Below, piece by piece: positions 12,401 to 20,763 of a stretch of 57,144 bases of DNA (its first letter is position 1; every line of letters starts with the position of its first letter). The notes beneath the pieces were generated by a model. That model was not told where the DNA came from. It made no database searches and saw nothing but the letters and a program-made list of their open reading frames with translations. The stretch lies in the NCBI GenBank assembly GCA_945831585.1, contig CAMACY010000006.1, positions 1 through 57,144 on the forward strand, in the 5' to 3' direction. The stretch comes from an uncultured bacterium (GTDB taxonomy: Bacteria > Verrucomicrobiota > Verrucomicrobiia > Verrucomicrobiales > Akkermansiaceae). Made by a program: the position numbers and the translations under genes.

Positions 12401-15400
12401 GCGCCCAGTTGCGCACGCGCCAGTCTTCCGTGGCGTGCAGGCTGAGGCTTTCGGCCCGGATGCTCAGGGCTTCGCTGACTCCCGAGGCCTGCTCGATGGC
12501 GGCGATGGTGTGCGTGGTGACGGGCAGGATGCTGATGACGGCGCCCGCCGAGGCGTTGCTCTGCCCGGTGAGGATGATGCCCGCGCCCAGCCCGACGTTG
12601 GTGATGCAGCCGGTGGTGTCGGCGGAGACGCGGAGCGAGCCGGTGGCGGTGACGGGCGCGCCGATGATGCTCGCTTCGGTGCGGCGCTTGACGGTGCTGC
12701 GGGTGAAGGAGGCGCCGATGGCCAGGCGCGTGCCGCCCTCGGCCAGCAGTTGCAGCCCGGCATCCGCCTCGGCGGCATCGGCCTGCGGGGCAAGCTCGCG
12801 CTTGTCCTTCTCTCCGCCGAAGGGCATGTAGGTAAAATCTTTGGCGTAGCTGATGATGTCGCCCAGCCCGGTGGCGCTGATGGAGACCCCCAGGGTGGTG
12901 GCGAAGATGAGCGGCGAGGATTCGGCCACGACGCTGATGTCGCTCCCCGTCAGGGCGCGGTCGCCCCGGTTGTTGACCCGGGCAATGGTGTCGCCGCCGA
13001 TGCTGTTCCACGCGACCCCGGCCGAGCCGACAAAGGTGCTGCCGCCCACGGCTCCCGCCACGGCCACGCAGACCATTTCACTGTCGTCCTCGGCGCGCAG
13101 ACTCAGGTCGCCCGTGCTGCTCACCGCGCTGTTGTTGAGGGTGGCGTAGGCATCGGCCTGCAGCAGGTTGACCCCTACGGAGGCGCCGATGGTGGCGGCG
13201 GATTTGGCTCCCGAGCTGCTGAAGGCCAGGTTGCCGCCCACGGTGACGAAGAGCGGGCTGCTTTCGGCGTGCAGGGTGAGCGCCGCCTTGTTCAGGCGGA
13301 GGGTGGTGTCGCTGATGTCGGCGCGGGTGCAGAAGTCGGCGTTGCTGATGGAGATGTTGCTCGCGGCGGCGGCGAGGGCGGAGTCTGTGGCGTTGTTGCC
13401 CGCAGCACCGCCCTGCGCGAGGGCGCCGTTGGCCAGCCCGTCCGCCGCCGGGGAGGTGAGCCCGGAGGCCGCCACGCCGATGGAAATCAGCAGCCCGTCC
13501 GTCTCGGCCTCCACGCTCAGACTCTTGCCCCCGTCCATGGTGAGCTCGCTCTCCGCGTGGCTGTCGGTCATGCTGAAGCCGAGGGCTTTCCAGTTCTCGC
13601 CGATGCCGCCACTGAGCTCGCTGCGGTCAAAGCCGCCGATGAAGGCGCCGGTGAAGCTGTCGATGTCGCTGATGGCCAGACCAATGCCCACCGCGGCGTT
13701 GGTGCCGGTGGCCAGCTCGCCGCTCACGTTGAGCAGCAGGGTGTTGTCGGTGCTGCGGACGGCGGATTCAGCCTCGCTCCCGCCCCGGAGTGTGACCTTG
13801 TTGCCGGCTTCGAGCTGTGCCAGCGTCAACACATCGGCGCCCTTGTAGGAGACGGCTCCTTGGATGGTGTTTTTGCCGTTGCTCACGGCTCCGGCGGCGT
13901 TCGCTGCGAGGGAGAGGACGGTGCTGTCGGCGTTGATGTTGAGGGCGTCGGCGCTCAGGGTGGTGCCGTTGGCATCGGCGCTCAGCTTGCCGATGCGGGC
14001 GATGCAGCTGTTGTTGAGATTTTCGCAGATGATGGAGAAGCCCATGCCGTTGTCGGCATCCTTCTGCGAGGCGAAGATGTCTGCCCCGCCCAGGGTGAGG
14101 GTCATGGGCTCGTAGCCGCCGAAGGTGAGCTGGTAGCCGTAGAGCTCGGCGCTGACCTTCACGCCCTTGTCGCTGCCGCTTTGGCTGATGGTGGCGCCAT
14201 CGGCAATGTGTGCGACGGAGTTGTTCTCGTAGTAGGCAACGGTGAGGTCGCCGCCGATGCCTGTGGAGCTGCCGCCGCCCTGCTTGTCGCTAATGCCGGT
14301 TTTGCGGTTGCCGGTTTGCGCCCACGAGCTGGTGAACTCGGAGAGCCCGCAGTCGCCGGCCTCGCCGTAGAGTTGCAGGCTTTCGATGATGTCGGTGAGG
14401 CTTTTGAGCCAGGCGTCCCAGGAGAGCGGTTTGCCGTTGTCACCGTTGACGGCTTTGGTGATGAGCTCGGGGATGCCGGCCCAGTTGTAGAGCGGGGGGA
14501 GCTCCAGCTCGGAGGAAACCTTGAGCTCGCCACCGCAGACGTGTACGGTGGCTCCGCTGCCGATTTCGGCACGGCTGTTGTTGACAAAGTAGGGGATGCA
14601 GAGGGCTGCCGAGATGGCGGCCTTGGAGGCGGCGCCGCGGATAAAGGCCGCCGTGGCGATTTGGTTGGTGGCGCTCAGGCTGCTGGTGAGCGCCAAGCCG
14701 CCGTTGTCGGTGGTGGCGCTGCCGTTGAGCAGGGCGCGGCACTCGGCCAGGGCCACATTCACGGCCAGAGCGGCGGAGAGGGTCAGCGTGCTGACTTCCT
14801 GCTCCGCGCTGTTGAACTGGTTGGTAAAGCCGTTGAGCTCTTCCTTGAACGCCTTGCCGAAGGGAAGTTGGAAGTCCTTGATGTCGTTGTAGAGCGAGAG
14901 CGGCTTGAAGGCGATGCCCCAGCTCTTGAGCGATTTGAGCAGCTTGTCGTAGGAGCCGGTCCCTTCTTCCTCCTTGAGCGTCAGGGTGTGGTTCAGGTCG
15001 GTGAAGCCGGAGCTGTAGGAGCTACTGTCGAGTGTGGCGCTGACGCTGATGTCCTCGGCGGCGTGCAGGTCGCCGTCCAGGGTGATGGTCGTGGTCGGCT
15101 CGGTGACGGTGATGCCCAGGGCAAACTCATACTTGGTGGCGCTGCCGGCGCCGCCGTTCTTCAGCACGCGCCCGCTGCCGGGCTCGTCTTCATATACGTA
15201 TTCCTTGCCGCCGCCCAGAATGCCGATGATGCTGTTGGAGACACTGCTTTCGGCTTTGATGTCGATGGAGCCGCCCTCGGCGTTCAGGGTGGCCGTGTCG
15301 GCGAGGGTGATGCTGTTGTCGGCCAGGTTGACCGAGACATTCACCATGCCTGCGGCGGTGTATTTTGTTTTGCCGATGATGCTCTTGAGGGAGACGGAGG

Positions 15401-18400
15401 AGCTGAGGTCGGAGCGGAGCGAGATGTCCTGCGCCGCCGTGAGATGCACCTGCTGCCCCAGCGTGATGTCGCTGTCGGTCAGCCCGAGCCCGAAGCCGAG
15501 GATGAAGGCGTTGGCCTTGGAGTAGGAGGCGCTGGTTTTGGTAGAGGCCTTGGCCTTGAGGCTGATGTTGACCCCGGTGGCGGTCAGGGTGGTCGGGGCG
15601 GCGGCGCTGCTGTCCGCAAAGCGTATGTGGGCCGAGCTCTTGGAAATCGCCATCAGGGGGTAGAAGGCCAGCCCCGTCGTTTTGGAGCCATCGGCTCCCA
15701 GGAACAGGCGGCGCAGGAAGGTCGGCGTGTCGAAGGTGAGCCCCGGTATCGACGAGACGGCTTTGCCGATGGTCTGGCCGAGGGGGCTGTTGGCGCTGTA
15801 GTCGCTGATGATGGTGCCCAGCTCTTTGGTGGCGAATTTGGTGTTGGTGCTCAGGCCGTAGCCGTAGAGGGTGGTGGCGCTCAGGGTGATGCTCTTGGCG
15901 GTGATGGCGGCGTTGGCGCCGAAGTCGATGCCGGTGCCGCCGCAGCCGATGGCGCTCATGCTGAAGTCGCCGGTGGCGTCGGCGCGGAAGTGATCACCCA
16001 CGCTGATGTAGCTGCCGCCGCCCAGGCAGATGCTGCGGGTGGCCAGGCGCCACAGACCCGTCATGGATTTGTTCTGGGTGATGCTGATGTTGCCCGCTCC
16101 GGTGATGGTGACGTTGTCGCCGATGGTGAGGGTTCTGTAGCCGAAGGCTTTGGCGCTGTCGATGGTGATGGTGATGTTGTGATTCCCGCCGGCATCGATG
16201 GTGACCCCATCGGCGATGGTGACGCTGCCCGAGACAATCCATTCCGTGTTCTCGCTCAGGAGGAGGTCGTTCGTGATGTTGAGCTCGCCCAGCTCCTGTC
16301 GCGTGGTGGAGCCGGGAAGCAGGGTCGGGTTGAAGCTCTGCAGCTGAGCCGTGTGCTGCACCAGGCTGATGTCGCCGGCGAGTCGGCTGTCCGCCCCGGC
16401 GTTGAGCTGCTCGGCCGCGTCGAGGATGATGCGCCCGTGGGCGCCGTTGTCCAGCTCGGCCTGCTCCAGGCTCAGGCTGCCGTCGGAGCAGATGCTGATG
16501 CAGCCCGTCTCGTCCCCGCTGTAGAGGTCATCGCGGCGGCGCAGGCTGCCGTTGAGGCTGATGACCGCGCTGCCGGTGCTGCCGCTGTTGTCGGTGGGGT
16601 CGGGTTGTTTGCGCTCGGCGCTCAGGTAGATGTTCCCGGGGGAGGAGCTGACTTCCCATGCGGGCTCGCCGCCCTCGCTCTCAACGCCGTTGAAGTATTG
16701 GTAGGCGCTGCTTTCCAGCACAGAGCCTGCCGCCGTGCGGAGCGAGGCCTCCCGCGCCGTGGCCGTGGCGGCGATTTCACCGCCGGAGAGGCTGCCCTGT
16801 AACTGAATGTCGGCTTGGCTGCCGCCATCGGCGCGGAGGGAGATGCCCTCGACCCCGGACAGGCGGCTGCCCGCCGCCGCGCTCACGGTGGCGGCGCCCC
16901 GTGCCGCTGTGGCATCGAGCAGCACCGCCCCGACATCCAGCGTTTGTTGGGGCAGGGCGCGCAGGGCGGCCATGTAGCGCTTGGTGTAGGCTTCGTCACT
17001 CTCGCCCTCGCGGCGGGTGATGTTCGGCGAGCCGATGGCGTGGGTAACGCTTCCTTGGGCTTGCAGAACGGCTGTTTCGCTCAGTTCAATGGCGGCCTGA
17101 CCCTCGTGCTGCGCTGCGGCGGCGAGGGCTAGCTCTTCGCCGGCGTGCAGGGTGCCGCTGATGCGGATGCGCGCATCGCCGCTACCTGAGGTGATGCTGT
17201 CGGTGCCCGCCTCGTTCTGCTGGCTGACGCCTGTGACGGCAGAGATGCCGATGTTGCCGGTGGCGGTGATGCTGCCGCCGAGCGTGGCCTCGGCCGCGCC
17301 GTCGGCGCTGTGCAGGGTGGCGGTGACGGTAGCGGCGGTGATGCTGCTGCCGCTCTGTTGGGTCAGCAGCGTGGTTCCCTGTGCCGCCTGTAGGGTCAGC
17401 ACGACGCTGTCTTGCGAGTTCAGCAGACTGCCGCTGCCCAGGGTCAGGGCGGCGCCTGAGCCCTCGGCGGGGGTGGTGGCGTTGCCGCCCTCGGCACTCA
17501 GGGTGATGCTGCCGATGCCTTCCAGCTTGCTTGCTACGCTTAGCTCGGCATGGCGTCCCGCCGTGGCTTCCAGGGCAATGCCGCCGCTGAGCCCTGCGAC
17601 ATCGCTGCCTGCGTCTAGGCGGATGGTGGCATCGCGCTCGGTCGAGCGCGCCGCCAGGGTGATGAGTTCGTTGACATCCTCGGTGTCGGTGGGGTCGGTT
17701 TCGCTGTTGCGGATGACCAGTGCGCTGCCCTCGGCGCGGCTGCGCTCTGCCAGCGTGAGCGCGGCATCGCCTGCCTGAGCTTCGGCCAGCAGGGCGATGT
17801 GGTTGGAGCGCACCGAACTGCCGTTGTTCAGGGCGACCGTGGCTCCCTGCTGCCCGCGGGCGCTGATGTCCAGCTGCCCATCGGCGCTCAGGCGGCTGTT
17901 GTTGATGGTGATGTCGGCCTTGCCGCCGGAGGAACTTGCCTGCACGGTGGCGCACACCTCGGTGCGCTCGCTGCCGTCCTTGACGGCGCTCTCGGCGAGG
18001 GTGGCGCGGATGCTGCTGGCGCTGATGGTGATGGTGGCGTTGGCGCTGCCCTCGGTGGCGTTGGCGCTGATGCTCACGCTGCCGGCGGTGAGGCTGCTGT
18101 CGCTGATGCTCAGGCTTACATCGCCCGCGTAGGTGCCGTCGCCCAGCACGTTGGCGGCGCGCAGGGTCAGGCTGCCTGCCTGGTCATTCATGGTGACATT
18201 CTTGAGGGTGATCACGCGCCCCTCCAGCGTGTAGTTGCCGGAGATGGAGGTGTTGATCAGGCTGGCGGTGTCGGGGTCGATGTAGACACTCGCGGCGTCG
18301 AGTTGCGCGCCGTCCAGCGTGATGTCGCGGGCGAAGAATCGCAGGTCGGCATCCCGTTCCGGCTGCTCGCTGCGCGGCCGTTTCGCGCGCTTAGCGGTTT

Positions 18401-19121
18401 TGGCGGCTTGGCTGCCCCCGATGCGGAGCTTGCCGCCCTCCAGCCGCATGCCGCGCCCGTCGGAGAGTGCAGCACCGCCTGTGTTGACCATTTCGCTGAG
18501 CGGCACACGGGTGCGCATGCTGCCGCTGACTTCGACCTTGCCCGCGCGCACGGTGGCGCGTCCGCGGGCGTTGATTTGCCCCTTGACGGCGATGAGCCCC
18601 TTGTCGTTGATGGGCATATCACCCGCCAGCACGGCCTTGGTCGCTGCCTCGGAGATGGCGCCGTCGCGCGCAATGAGTTGCTCGATGAACGCGGCGGTGG
18701 GCGTGCTCATGGAGATGCTGCCCGTGTTGATCACACCGCTGCTGCCGACCACGATGCCGTTCGGGTTGAGGAAGAAGACATTGCCGCCGATGCTGCCGTC
18801 CTTGTAGCTGTTGAGCACGCCGTCGATGAAGCTGCACTTGTCGCGCACCACGTTGACGAGGTTGGCGGTGCCGCTGGCCAGGTGCAGGTTGGCGGTCGTG
18901 CCGCTGTAGACATCGAAGGTCGAAAAGCTGTTAAAACCCGTGTTGCCGCGCACGGTTCCCGTGTACACGTTGTACACATTGCCCTGTTGCAGCACCGTGG
19001 TGTCCGTGCGCCCGTCCGGCGTAATCATGGCGGCGGAAGCCGCGCTGACGGAGAGGGGGAGCAGCACCGCAAAGGTGCGCAGGAGGGAGCGGTAGAGCGC
19101 GTGGGGCAGGTGCAGTTTCAT
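3399..19121 (-). CDS. Giant filamentous adhesin, TpsA / LktA-like
   Basis: This 5240-residue exported protein is the cargo of a two-partner (type Vb) secretion system. A signal peptide covers residues 1-31 and ends in an Ala-Ser-Ala-Ala type cleavage site. A TPS (haemagglutination activity) domain follows, roughly 32-260, containing the hallmark NPNG at 119-122. The remainder is overwhelmingly short glycine/serine/alanine/threonine-rich strands with recurring 'SLSLxADG' and 'GNITLSA' patterns, as expected of a long right-handed beta-helix. Phrases such as 'GNIGS' and 'INARG' are typical of LktA/FhaB-like proteins. Cysteines are rare. No enzymatic or toxin domain is recognisable at the C-terminus, which ends in a non-repetitive segment after about residue 5150. 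It is about 60% longer than the roughly 3.2-kb-residue Fusobacterium leukotoxin I recall. The leukotoxin name reflects family resemblance only; adhesion is the safer prediction. Transcription starts from a TTGACA promoter and continues into the tpsB gene. Confidence 0.88.
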   Translation of the reverse strand: MKLHLPHALYRSLLRTFAVLLPLSVSAASAAMITPDGRTDTTVLQQGNVYNVYTGTVRGNTGFNSFSTFDVYSGTTANLHLASGTANLVNVVRDKCSFIDGVLNSYKDGSIGGNVFFLNPNGIVVGSSGVINTGSISMSTPTAAFIEQLIARDGAISEAATKAVLAGDMPINDKGLIAVKGQINARGRATVRAGKVEVSGSMRTRVPLSEMVNTGGAALSDGRGMRLEGGKLRIGGSQAAKTAKRAKRPRSEQPERDADLRFFARDITLDGAQLDAASVYIDPDTASLINTSISGNYTLEGRVITLKNVTMNDQAGSLTLRAANVLGDGTYAGDVSLSISDSSLTAGSVSISANATEGSANATITISASSIRATLAESAVKDGSERTEVCATVQASSSGGKADITINNSRLSADGQLDISARGQQGATVALNNGSSVRSNHIALLAEAQAGDAALTLAERSRAEGSALVIRNSETDPTDTEDVNELITLAARSTERDATIRLDAGSDVAGLSGGIALEATAGRHAELSVASKLEGIGSITLSAEGGNATTPAEGSGAALTLGSGSLLNSQDSVVLTLQAAQGTTLLTQQSGSSITAATVTATLHSADGAAEATLGGSITATGNIGISAVTGVSQQNEAGTDSITSGSGDARIRISGTLHAGEELALAAAAQHEGQAAIELSETAVLQAQGSVTHAIGSPNITRREGESDEAYTKRYMAALRALPQQTLDVGAVLLDATAARGAATVSAAAGSRLSGVEGISLRADGGSQADIQLQGSLSGGEIAATATAREASLRTAAGSVLESSAYQYFNGVESEGGEPAWEVSSSPGNIYLSAERKQPDPTDNSGSTGSAVISLNGSLRRRDDLYSGDETGCISICSDGSLSLEQAELDNGAHGRIILDAAEQLNAGADSRLAGDISLVQHTAQLQSFNPTLLPGSTTRQELGELNITNDLLLSENTEWIVSGSVTIADGVTIDAGGNHNITITIDSAKAFGYRTLTIGDNVTITGAGNISITQNKSMTGLWRLATRSICLGGGSYISVGDHFRADATGDFSMSAIGCGGTGIDFGANAAITAKSITLSATTLYGYGLSTNTKFATKELGTIISDYSANSPLGQTIGKAVSSIPGLTFDTPTFLRRLFLGADGSKTTGLAFYPLMAISKSSAHIRFADSSAAAPTTLTATGVNISLKAKASTKTSASYSKANAFILGFGLGLTDSDITLGQQVHLTAAQDISLRSDLSSSVSLKSIIGKTKYTAAGMVNVSVNLADNSITLADTATLNAEGGSIDIKAESSVSNSIIGILGGGKEYVYEDEPGSGRVLKNGGAGSATKYEFALGITVTEPTTTITLDGDLHAAEDISVSATLDSSSYSSGFTDLNHTLTLKEEEGTGSYDKLLKSLKSWGIAFKPLSLYNDIKDFQLPFGKAFKEELNGFTNQFNSAEQEVSTLTLSAALAVNVALAECRALLNGSATTDNGGLALTSSLSATNQIATAAFIRGAASKAAISAALCIPYFVNNSRAEIGSGATVHVCGGELKVSSELELPPLYNWAGIPELITKAVNGDNGKPLSWDAWLKSLTDIIESLQLYGEAGDCGLSEFTSSWAQTGNRKTGISDKQGGGSSTGIGGDLTVAYYENNSVAHIADGATISQSGSDKGVKVSAELYGYQLTFGGYEPMTLTLGGADIFASQKDADNGMGFSIICENLNNSCIARIGKLSADANGTTLSADALNINADSTVLSLAANAAGAVSNGKNTIQGAVSYKGADVLTLAQLEAGNKVTLRGGSEAESAVRSTDNTLLLNVSGELATGTNAAVGIGLAISDIDSFTGAFIGGFDRSELSGGIGENWKALGFSMTDSHAESELTMDGGKSLSVEAETDGLLISIGVAASGLTSPAADGLANGALAQGGAAGNNATDSALAAAASNISISNADFCTRADISDTTLRLNKAALTLHAESSPLFVTVGGNLAFSSSGAKSAATIGASVGVNLLQADAYATLNNSAVSSTGDLSLRAEDDSEMVCVAVAGAVGGSTFVGSAGVAWNSIGGDTIARVNNRGDRALTGSDISVVAESSPLIFATTLGVSISATGLGDIISYAKDFTYMPFGGEKDKRELAPQADAAEADAGLQLLAEGGTRLAIGASFTRSTVKRRTEASIIGAPVTATGSLRVSADTTGCITNVGLGAGIILTGQSNASAGAVISILPVTTHTIAAIEQASGVSEALSIRAESLSLHATEDWRVRNWALGAGLSKGVGIGAVISWADYSGSDVSARAERCAITTTGTLPGSADDQANVDIFADSSRQMFMVTAGASAGSTVAVSASVNYMNFAGTVDAGLTGSTLTTPGDLRLGTHVYRGLSGLMGSLSFNLDADGLASVGAAFAYATFDDTATALVSSSHINAARGASLAADGKTELGYYGGSVGLSSGKVGFDGTVAVLKNKAVNQAQALNSSFTLSSGALTLHAASTGVFNTAFLSPSIGIGDTALNVGLTVAYLDDTATSTALLKNSEAQARDITLQATGECTLEGLAAGLATAGKAAITGQALATTIAHNITAQAVNSSLTTTAGQLKVLADNSVTIGRARQGYVAGGISAAFNGVGIGASVSFIDIVDKVRANLDNCSATVAGNLLVQATEDAYLRSYSATLAGGFYGGGAVNVNRAVLRSYTQADINADSAKTITTGGDLSLRSENKQSLELNTWGMAGGIYGAAAVGVSYANMAGGSNAAVTGALTLNVGGNLLLDALTTRTASYLAINAAVAVYGAVNVAVCNLYLGDATEAYSKNADDQQQVSSAKSDALSALDDVLAEAYGSVQSCGVNVDGFVSLQAAEAAMAPERPQTEARLDCLSAQVNGSSSIRATDTLTSTPKNVNVTVAAVPIGVHVNNTTIDSVTLATVADNTQLRSRGDILISAEHRATDTYNAVPVTGGIFGVRVCTYGWEEKSLTRTAIGSGVTLFSEQGSLRLRSDASATETFTHTGVAISAGDISVFLPSFDHTGTSELSLGDNSTLSAHGDMALESSNNATLHTSVYDIVYGAIGIEVPAQHTLIKPTESLTLGNNNVLESDTGSLSLLRRATHTLDFTLRHYGFSALDLLFPTIELTDSVSGSLSLGSGNRLSAAGDMVLDSTEELHRDLNLHGGTGSLISVQVLRNQSKATGSNTLALGSNNSLHAGNTLRLSARSADTSTAQTTNIKVSIAGLAQVAKLENISELDTALTIDQGVDLQATTLQLESDAVTTLTNSAYSVNVGIALDAYSGTNSVVRDNSRAVLSVAGGRIAADSLRAAATTTATILQYATIGGGGLIYTNPRCTLEATSTQTATLTLGTGNNALDIYADSSDIYAANTYRHPYETGRRDNIHGGGVGIGGSTASGSVIVKPTAHATVTLSQNSSLQRRHRDAAHYILRDKEHTAISAVNDIETHAGIDLFGGGLLFSVTEADPTLETRADATLNILGTVDAWNKLVLAAYSHTYQESIISATSYAIIPIVDVDRKATIKAEDRITVTGDLNCIGSITFNAGSAERSLTLPTGKVIATVGVSDLNNNSAVSIDDDEQKNTRSATLNILSTVKAGGDIAVYNDAARFLSGQELGRPVITSVYRLSGTMKAGMAAQQEWSFREQDGRPELSLRAGMELFDGMSLGSDGLYHADGETTRPLYSYGSDSITLVPLLLNGSSIELNISGSSIDSARYSNPQAQTLSISSSSPRDLSLQGIVYSNRGSDLVLNGRVLRSGDEERLNIITTNGNSDLTLQGIYNIPRARFCISAAGDLLNRGSVLAGSVDFTTSGNYDARSDGNYALSNPLSQYGDIFAALENKTSIASGTTRVTTTNDPASVPVLTASGSITITAEGYLDLNCRMTSGLSSVNIPESITLSDSSGRILSVEAALARYEADPTQSQFLINELRNTGISSYFDAPTRSIVLESPCERDTGIYLTGKLLNTDTSGTACLSVLNGYRNLVIDNQSVYTLRLGNMALSHASQGEIVLTDLSNTPRSYRYTVDPTTGKTLCTTTFYAAAGPVTTTTESSDFTPQSTHYLTISRERTTSYKRTWLSWNKQGTSPSYDETQQMGTEQWGTIRTEYQEGFGTGNSFVVSSENRNYVHTYYDPGWLRRYRHTATWDTVRTDTLYINAGNKIAINFFGADGSSLTVNTHRSDICVGGTVSADRIALNSALAITARGDNLLNARQISLSATGNIGSLANIVNIRLGDNAPAGGGLSLSSGGSAYIAAEGALALSAVTTKGSAYLFADSDISGGASCGDLLLLYSDQGGITLSTDTARLSARAAEDINIDNRAHDGDLLLGVVMNESGSVTLRNRGSIGADANLELNELLGDQTLSHSLAINQAEDEVRDALSERYHSELTRYTLLYFEQDAEGNYIYRDERGYLRCEEEAETKQALADRFTGLYQEGKGEDLIEYILPLSGTDYVGGAVFAGSEDAGLYICDHTDEAAQAFANSQYDRLIRDLTQDIIANAQQQGTDVVDYGAFTETQYRQYWERNADGSLRYQDAQGNFISPSDITTDGSSTPLYDAETCAAITEQFRGSTPALWYLLNSERNNTLNSLAKVVSGSNRAEQLFRQAADDLSIVAMGKAIPGTNSTIIAHQGSVHLYSTNGNIGNESLRISLSPTDWNSDGSPIYSTWQQEFMQGVQEGSISGAALERRESDGTCIYSISTRSFTRENISELDFHLLAQASESDVSRSGAYYTIRTHGYLGIEAQSIACDAAGAVYISSPGDINLSPSGVYAARDIRLSSGGSISGSSMSCSSGYNLVLYAEGDIGSETSPLSMGGNGILNLTAEGNAYLHSATTLNLCYMDAEDIRLTLTGGASLTGTADHNGRTDNPHITCRQITINGSGYSLSSVGSGAEGALVINTHGLDGGALLESSTPNDSLPLVQLFPTNTVYPFTLRTDNNVTYIDRLTIPYFGHIMIGNALHVGSITFLQSNANAHSNSISTSTITIDRELNLLGEADFTTAFNELIRFSGDGTINIDNPGKGTAFFEAIETGNDRSLNISGRGNININDLSCGQLTTNLNGNLEVLLAEVADSARLSVGGNLILGFIDVRHFRADVGSSLLVLWGETESFSATANGNIRALLTTADSAGLLPVGDVIATHGSVELMGDADVLNITGTIQGYHVALTSSGDIRRATGGNIRASRSYTPTRYADVYERQFSGGLIEFIDTLGINMSLDDSVGIAADTLDKLREAAEREISDHAEDTAPELRFINRDGSRAANAEQWNGSTTNITLPLTALSR

Positions 19122-19142
19122 AAGTGCAAGCTACTAGCAAAA

Positions 19143-19171
19143 TTCCTACGCTCCCGGGGGCGGCATGTCAA
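19143..19171 (-). promoter_or_regulatory. Promoter of the tpsA-tpsB operon
   Basis: Read on the minus strand, a perfect -35 TTGACA (19166-19171) and a -10 TAGGAA (19143-19148) are 17 bp apart. The leader to the ATG at 19121 is short and shows no SD. Confidence 0.6.
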
Positions 19172-19192
19172 TGCAAAAAACCGCCATATCAG

Positions 19193-19233
19193 TAGGGAAA
19201 ACGCGGCAGAGAGTCCCGGACTCTCTGCCGCGT
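19193..19233 (-). terminator. Intrinsic terminator of ahcY
   Basis: Bases 19201-19233 form a perfect 33-base inverted repeat: two 16-base arms around one central base. On the minus strand it lies 20 bases after the ahcY stop and is followed by TTTT. It insulates ahcY from the adhesin promoter. Confidence 0.75.
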
Positions 19234-19253
19234 ATGATGCTTATCGGAATGGC

Positions 19254-20663
19254 TCAGTAGCGGTAGGTGTCGCTCTTGTAGGGCCCCTCCACGGGCACGC
19301 CGATGTAGGCCGCCTGCTTGGCCGTGAGGGTGGTCAGGTGTACGCCCAGTTTGGCCAGGTGGAGCCGCGCCACCTCCTCGTCGAGCTTCTTGGGCAGCAC
19401 GCGCACACCTGCCGCGGCGGCGTCGCGCTGCGCCCACAGTTCCATCTGCGCGAGCACCTGGTTGGTGAAGCTGTTGCTCATGACGAAGGAGGCGTGCCCC
19501 GTGGCGCAGCCGAGGTTGACGAGGCGCCCCTCGGCCAGCAGGTAGAGGCTGTGCCCGTCCGGGAACGTGTACTTGTCCACCTGCGGCTTGATGTTCGTGC
19601 GCACGATACCCTCGCGCGCCTCCAGCCGCGCCACCTGAATCTCGTTGTCAAAATGCCCGATGTTGCAGACAATGGCCTGATCCTTCATGCGCTCCATGTG
19701 CTCCAGCGTGATGATGTCGCAGTTGCCTGTGCAGGTCACATAGATATCCGCCGTGCCGAGGGTGTCCTCCACGCGCAGCACGCGGTAGCCCTCCATGGCG
19801 GCCTGGAGGGCGCAGATGGGGTCGGCCTCGGTGACGATGACCTGCGCTCCCAGCCCGCGCAGCGCCTGCGCGCAGCCCTTGCCCACATCGCCGTAGCCGC
19901 AGATGACGGCTACCTTGCCGGCAATCATCACGTCGGTGGCGCGCTTGATGCCGTCCGTCAGGCTCTCGCGGCAGCCGTAGAGGTTGTCGAACTTGCTCTT
20001 GGTCACGCTGTCGTTGACATTGATGGCGGGGAAGAGCAGCCGCCCCTCGCGCTCCATCTGGTAGAGACGGTGGACACCCGTGGTCGTCTCCTCGGAGACA
20101 CCGCGAATCTCCGGCACCCAGCGGTGGAAGATGCCCGGCTGCTCGGCAGCAATACGGCGCAGCAGCGCCTTGATGACCGCCTCCTCCTCGCTCTCCGAGG
20201 GGCGGTGTACCCAGTCATCGCCCGCCTCCATCTCGTAGCCGCGGTGCAGCAGCAGGGTGGCATCGCCGCCGTCGTCCACAATGAGCTGTGGTCCCTGCCC
20301 GTCGGCATGGCAGAGGGCTTTCCAGGTGCAGTCCCAGTACTCCGTCAGGCTCTCGCCCTTCCACGCAAAGACGGGGATGCCCGCGGCGGCGATGGCGGCG
20401 GCGGCGTGATCCTGGGTGGAGAAGATGTTGCAGCTGGCCCAGCGCACGGTGGCACCCAGCGCGACCAGGGTTTCGATGAGGATGGCGGTTTGGATGGTCA
20501 TGTGCAGCGAGCCCGTGATGCGCACGCCCGCCAGCGGTTGCGCCGCGCCGTATTTCTCGCGGCAGGCCATCAGCCCGGGCATTTCATATTCCGAAATGGT
20601 GATTTCCTTGCGCCCCCAGTCCGCGAGGCTCATGTCCGCAACCTGATATTCGTGGCTTGTCAT
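19254..20663 (-). CDS. ahcY: Adenosylhomocysteinase
   Basis: This 469-residue enzyme hydrolyses S-adenosylhomocysteine to adenosine and homocysteine, removing the inhibitory product of methylation reactions in the cytosol. The NAD-binding stretch GYGDVGKG, the N-terminal substrate region with [11 protein letters not shown], and the C-terminal end DTYRY preceded by GPYKSD (bacterial and eukaryotic enzymes end in a similar DxYRY) all match the family. I placed the start at the ATG at 20663, although the frame is open 37 codons further: a promoter ends only 6 bases before this ATG, so anything upstream would not be transcribed. The mRNA is predicted to be leaderless. The gene is divergent from ridA and is followed by a strong terminator. 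Confidence 0.96.
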   Translation of the reverse strand: MTSHEYQVADMSLADWGRKEITISEYEMPGLMACREKYGAAQPLAGVRITGSLHMTIQTAILIETLVALGATVRWASCNIFSTQDHAAAAIAAAGIPVFAWKGESLTEYWDCTWKALCHADGQGPQLIVDDGGDATLLLHRGYEMEAGDDWVHRPSESEEEAVIKALLRRIAAEQPGIFHRWVPEIRGVSEETTTGVHRLYQMEREGRLLFPAINVNDSVTKSKFDNLYGCRESLTDGIKRATDVMIAGKVAVICGYGDVGKGCAQALRGLGAQVIVTEADPICALQAAMEGYRVLRVEDTLGTADIYVTCTGNCDIITLEHMERMKDQAIVCNIGHFDNEIQVARLEAREGIVRTNIKPQVDKYTFPDGHSLYLLAEGRLVNLGCATGHASFVMSNSFTNQVLAQMELWAQRDAAAAGVRVLPKKLDEEVARLHLAKLGVHLTTLTAKQAAYIGVPVEGPYKSDTYRY

Positions 20664-20669
20664 GCGCCC

Positions 20670-20698
20670 AGTGTAGCGCCAAAGCCTTGCGGCGTCAA
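20670..20698 (-). promoter_or_regulatory. ahcY promoter, predicted leaderless
   Basis: On the minus strand, TTGACG (20693-20698), 17 bp, TACACT (20670-20675), then 6 bases to the ATG at 20663. The expected +1 is at or next to the A of the start codon. Confidence 0.7.
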
Positions 20699-20707
20699 GC
20701 TTTCGGC

Positions 20708-20736
20708 TTGCCGTGGCGGGCGGGGCAGTGTATACT
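20708..20736 (+). promoter_or_regulatory. ridA-coaC promoter
   Basis: TTGCCG (20708-20713), 17 bp, TATACT (20731-20736). Its -35 box lies only 9 bp from that of the divergent ahcY promoter, so the two could share regulation. Confidence 0.65.
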
Positions 20737-20763
20737 GCGGGGCAGTTCAACCCGCTTTTCGCT

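Noticed and set aside
11748..16802. A 1684-codon open frame on the plus strand, antisense to the adhesin (others at 3522-6422 and 17799-21218)
   Set aside because: The composition is unlike a real protein (Ala/Gly/Val/Asp-rich without domains). It is open because the adhesin rarely uses TTA, CTA and TCA codons, which would be stops on the other strand. No promoter or conserved motif was seen.
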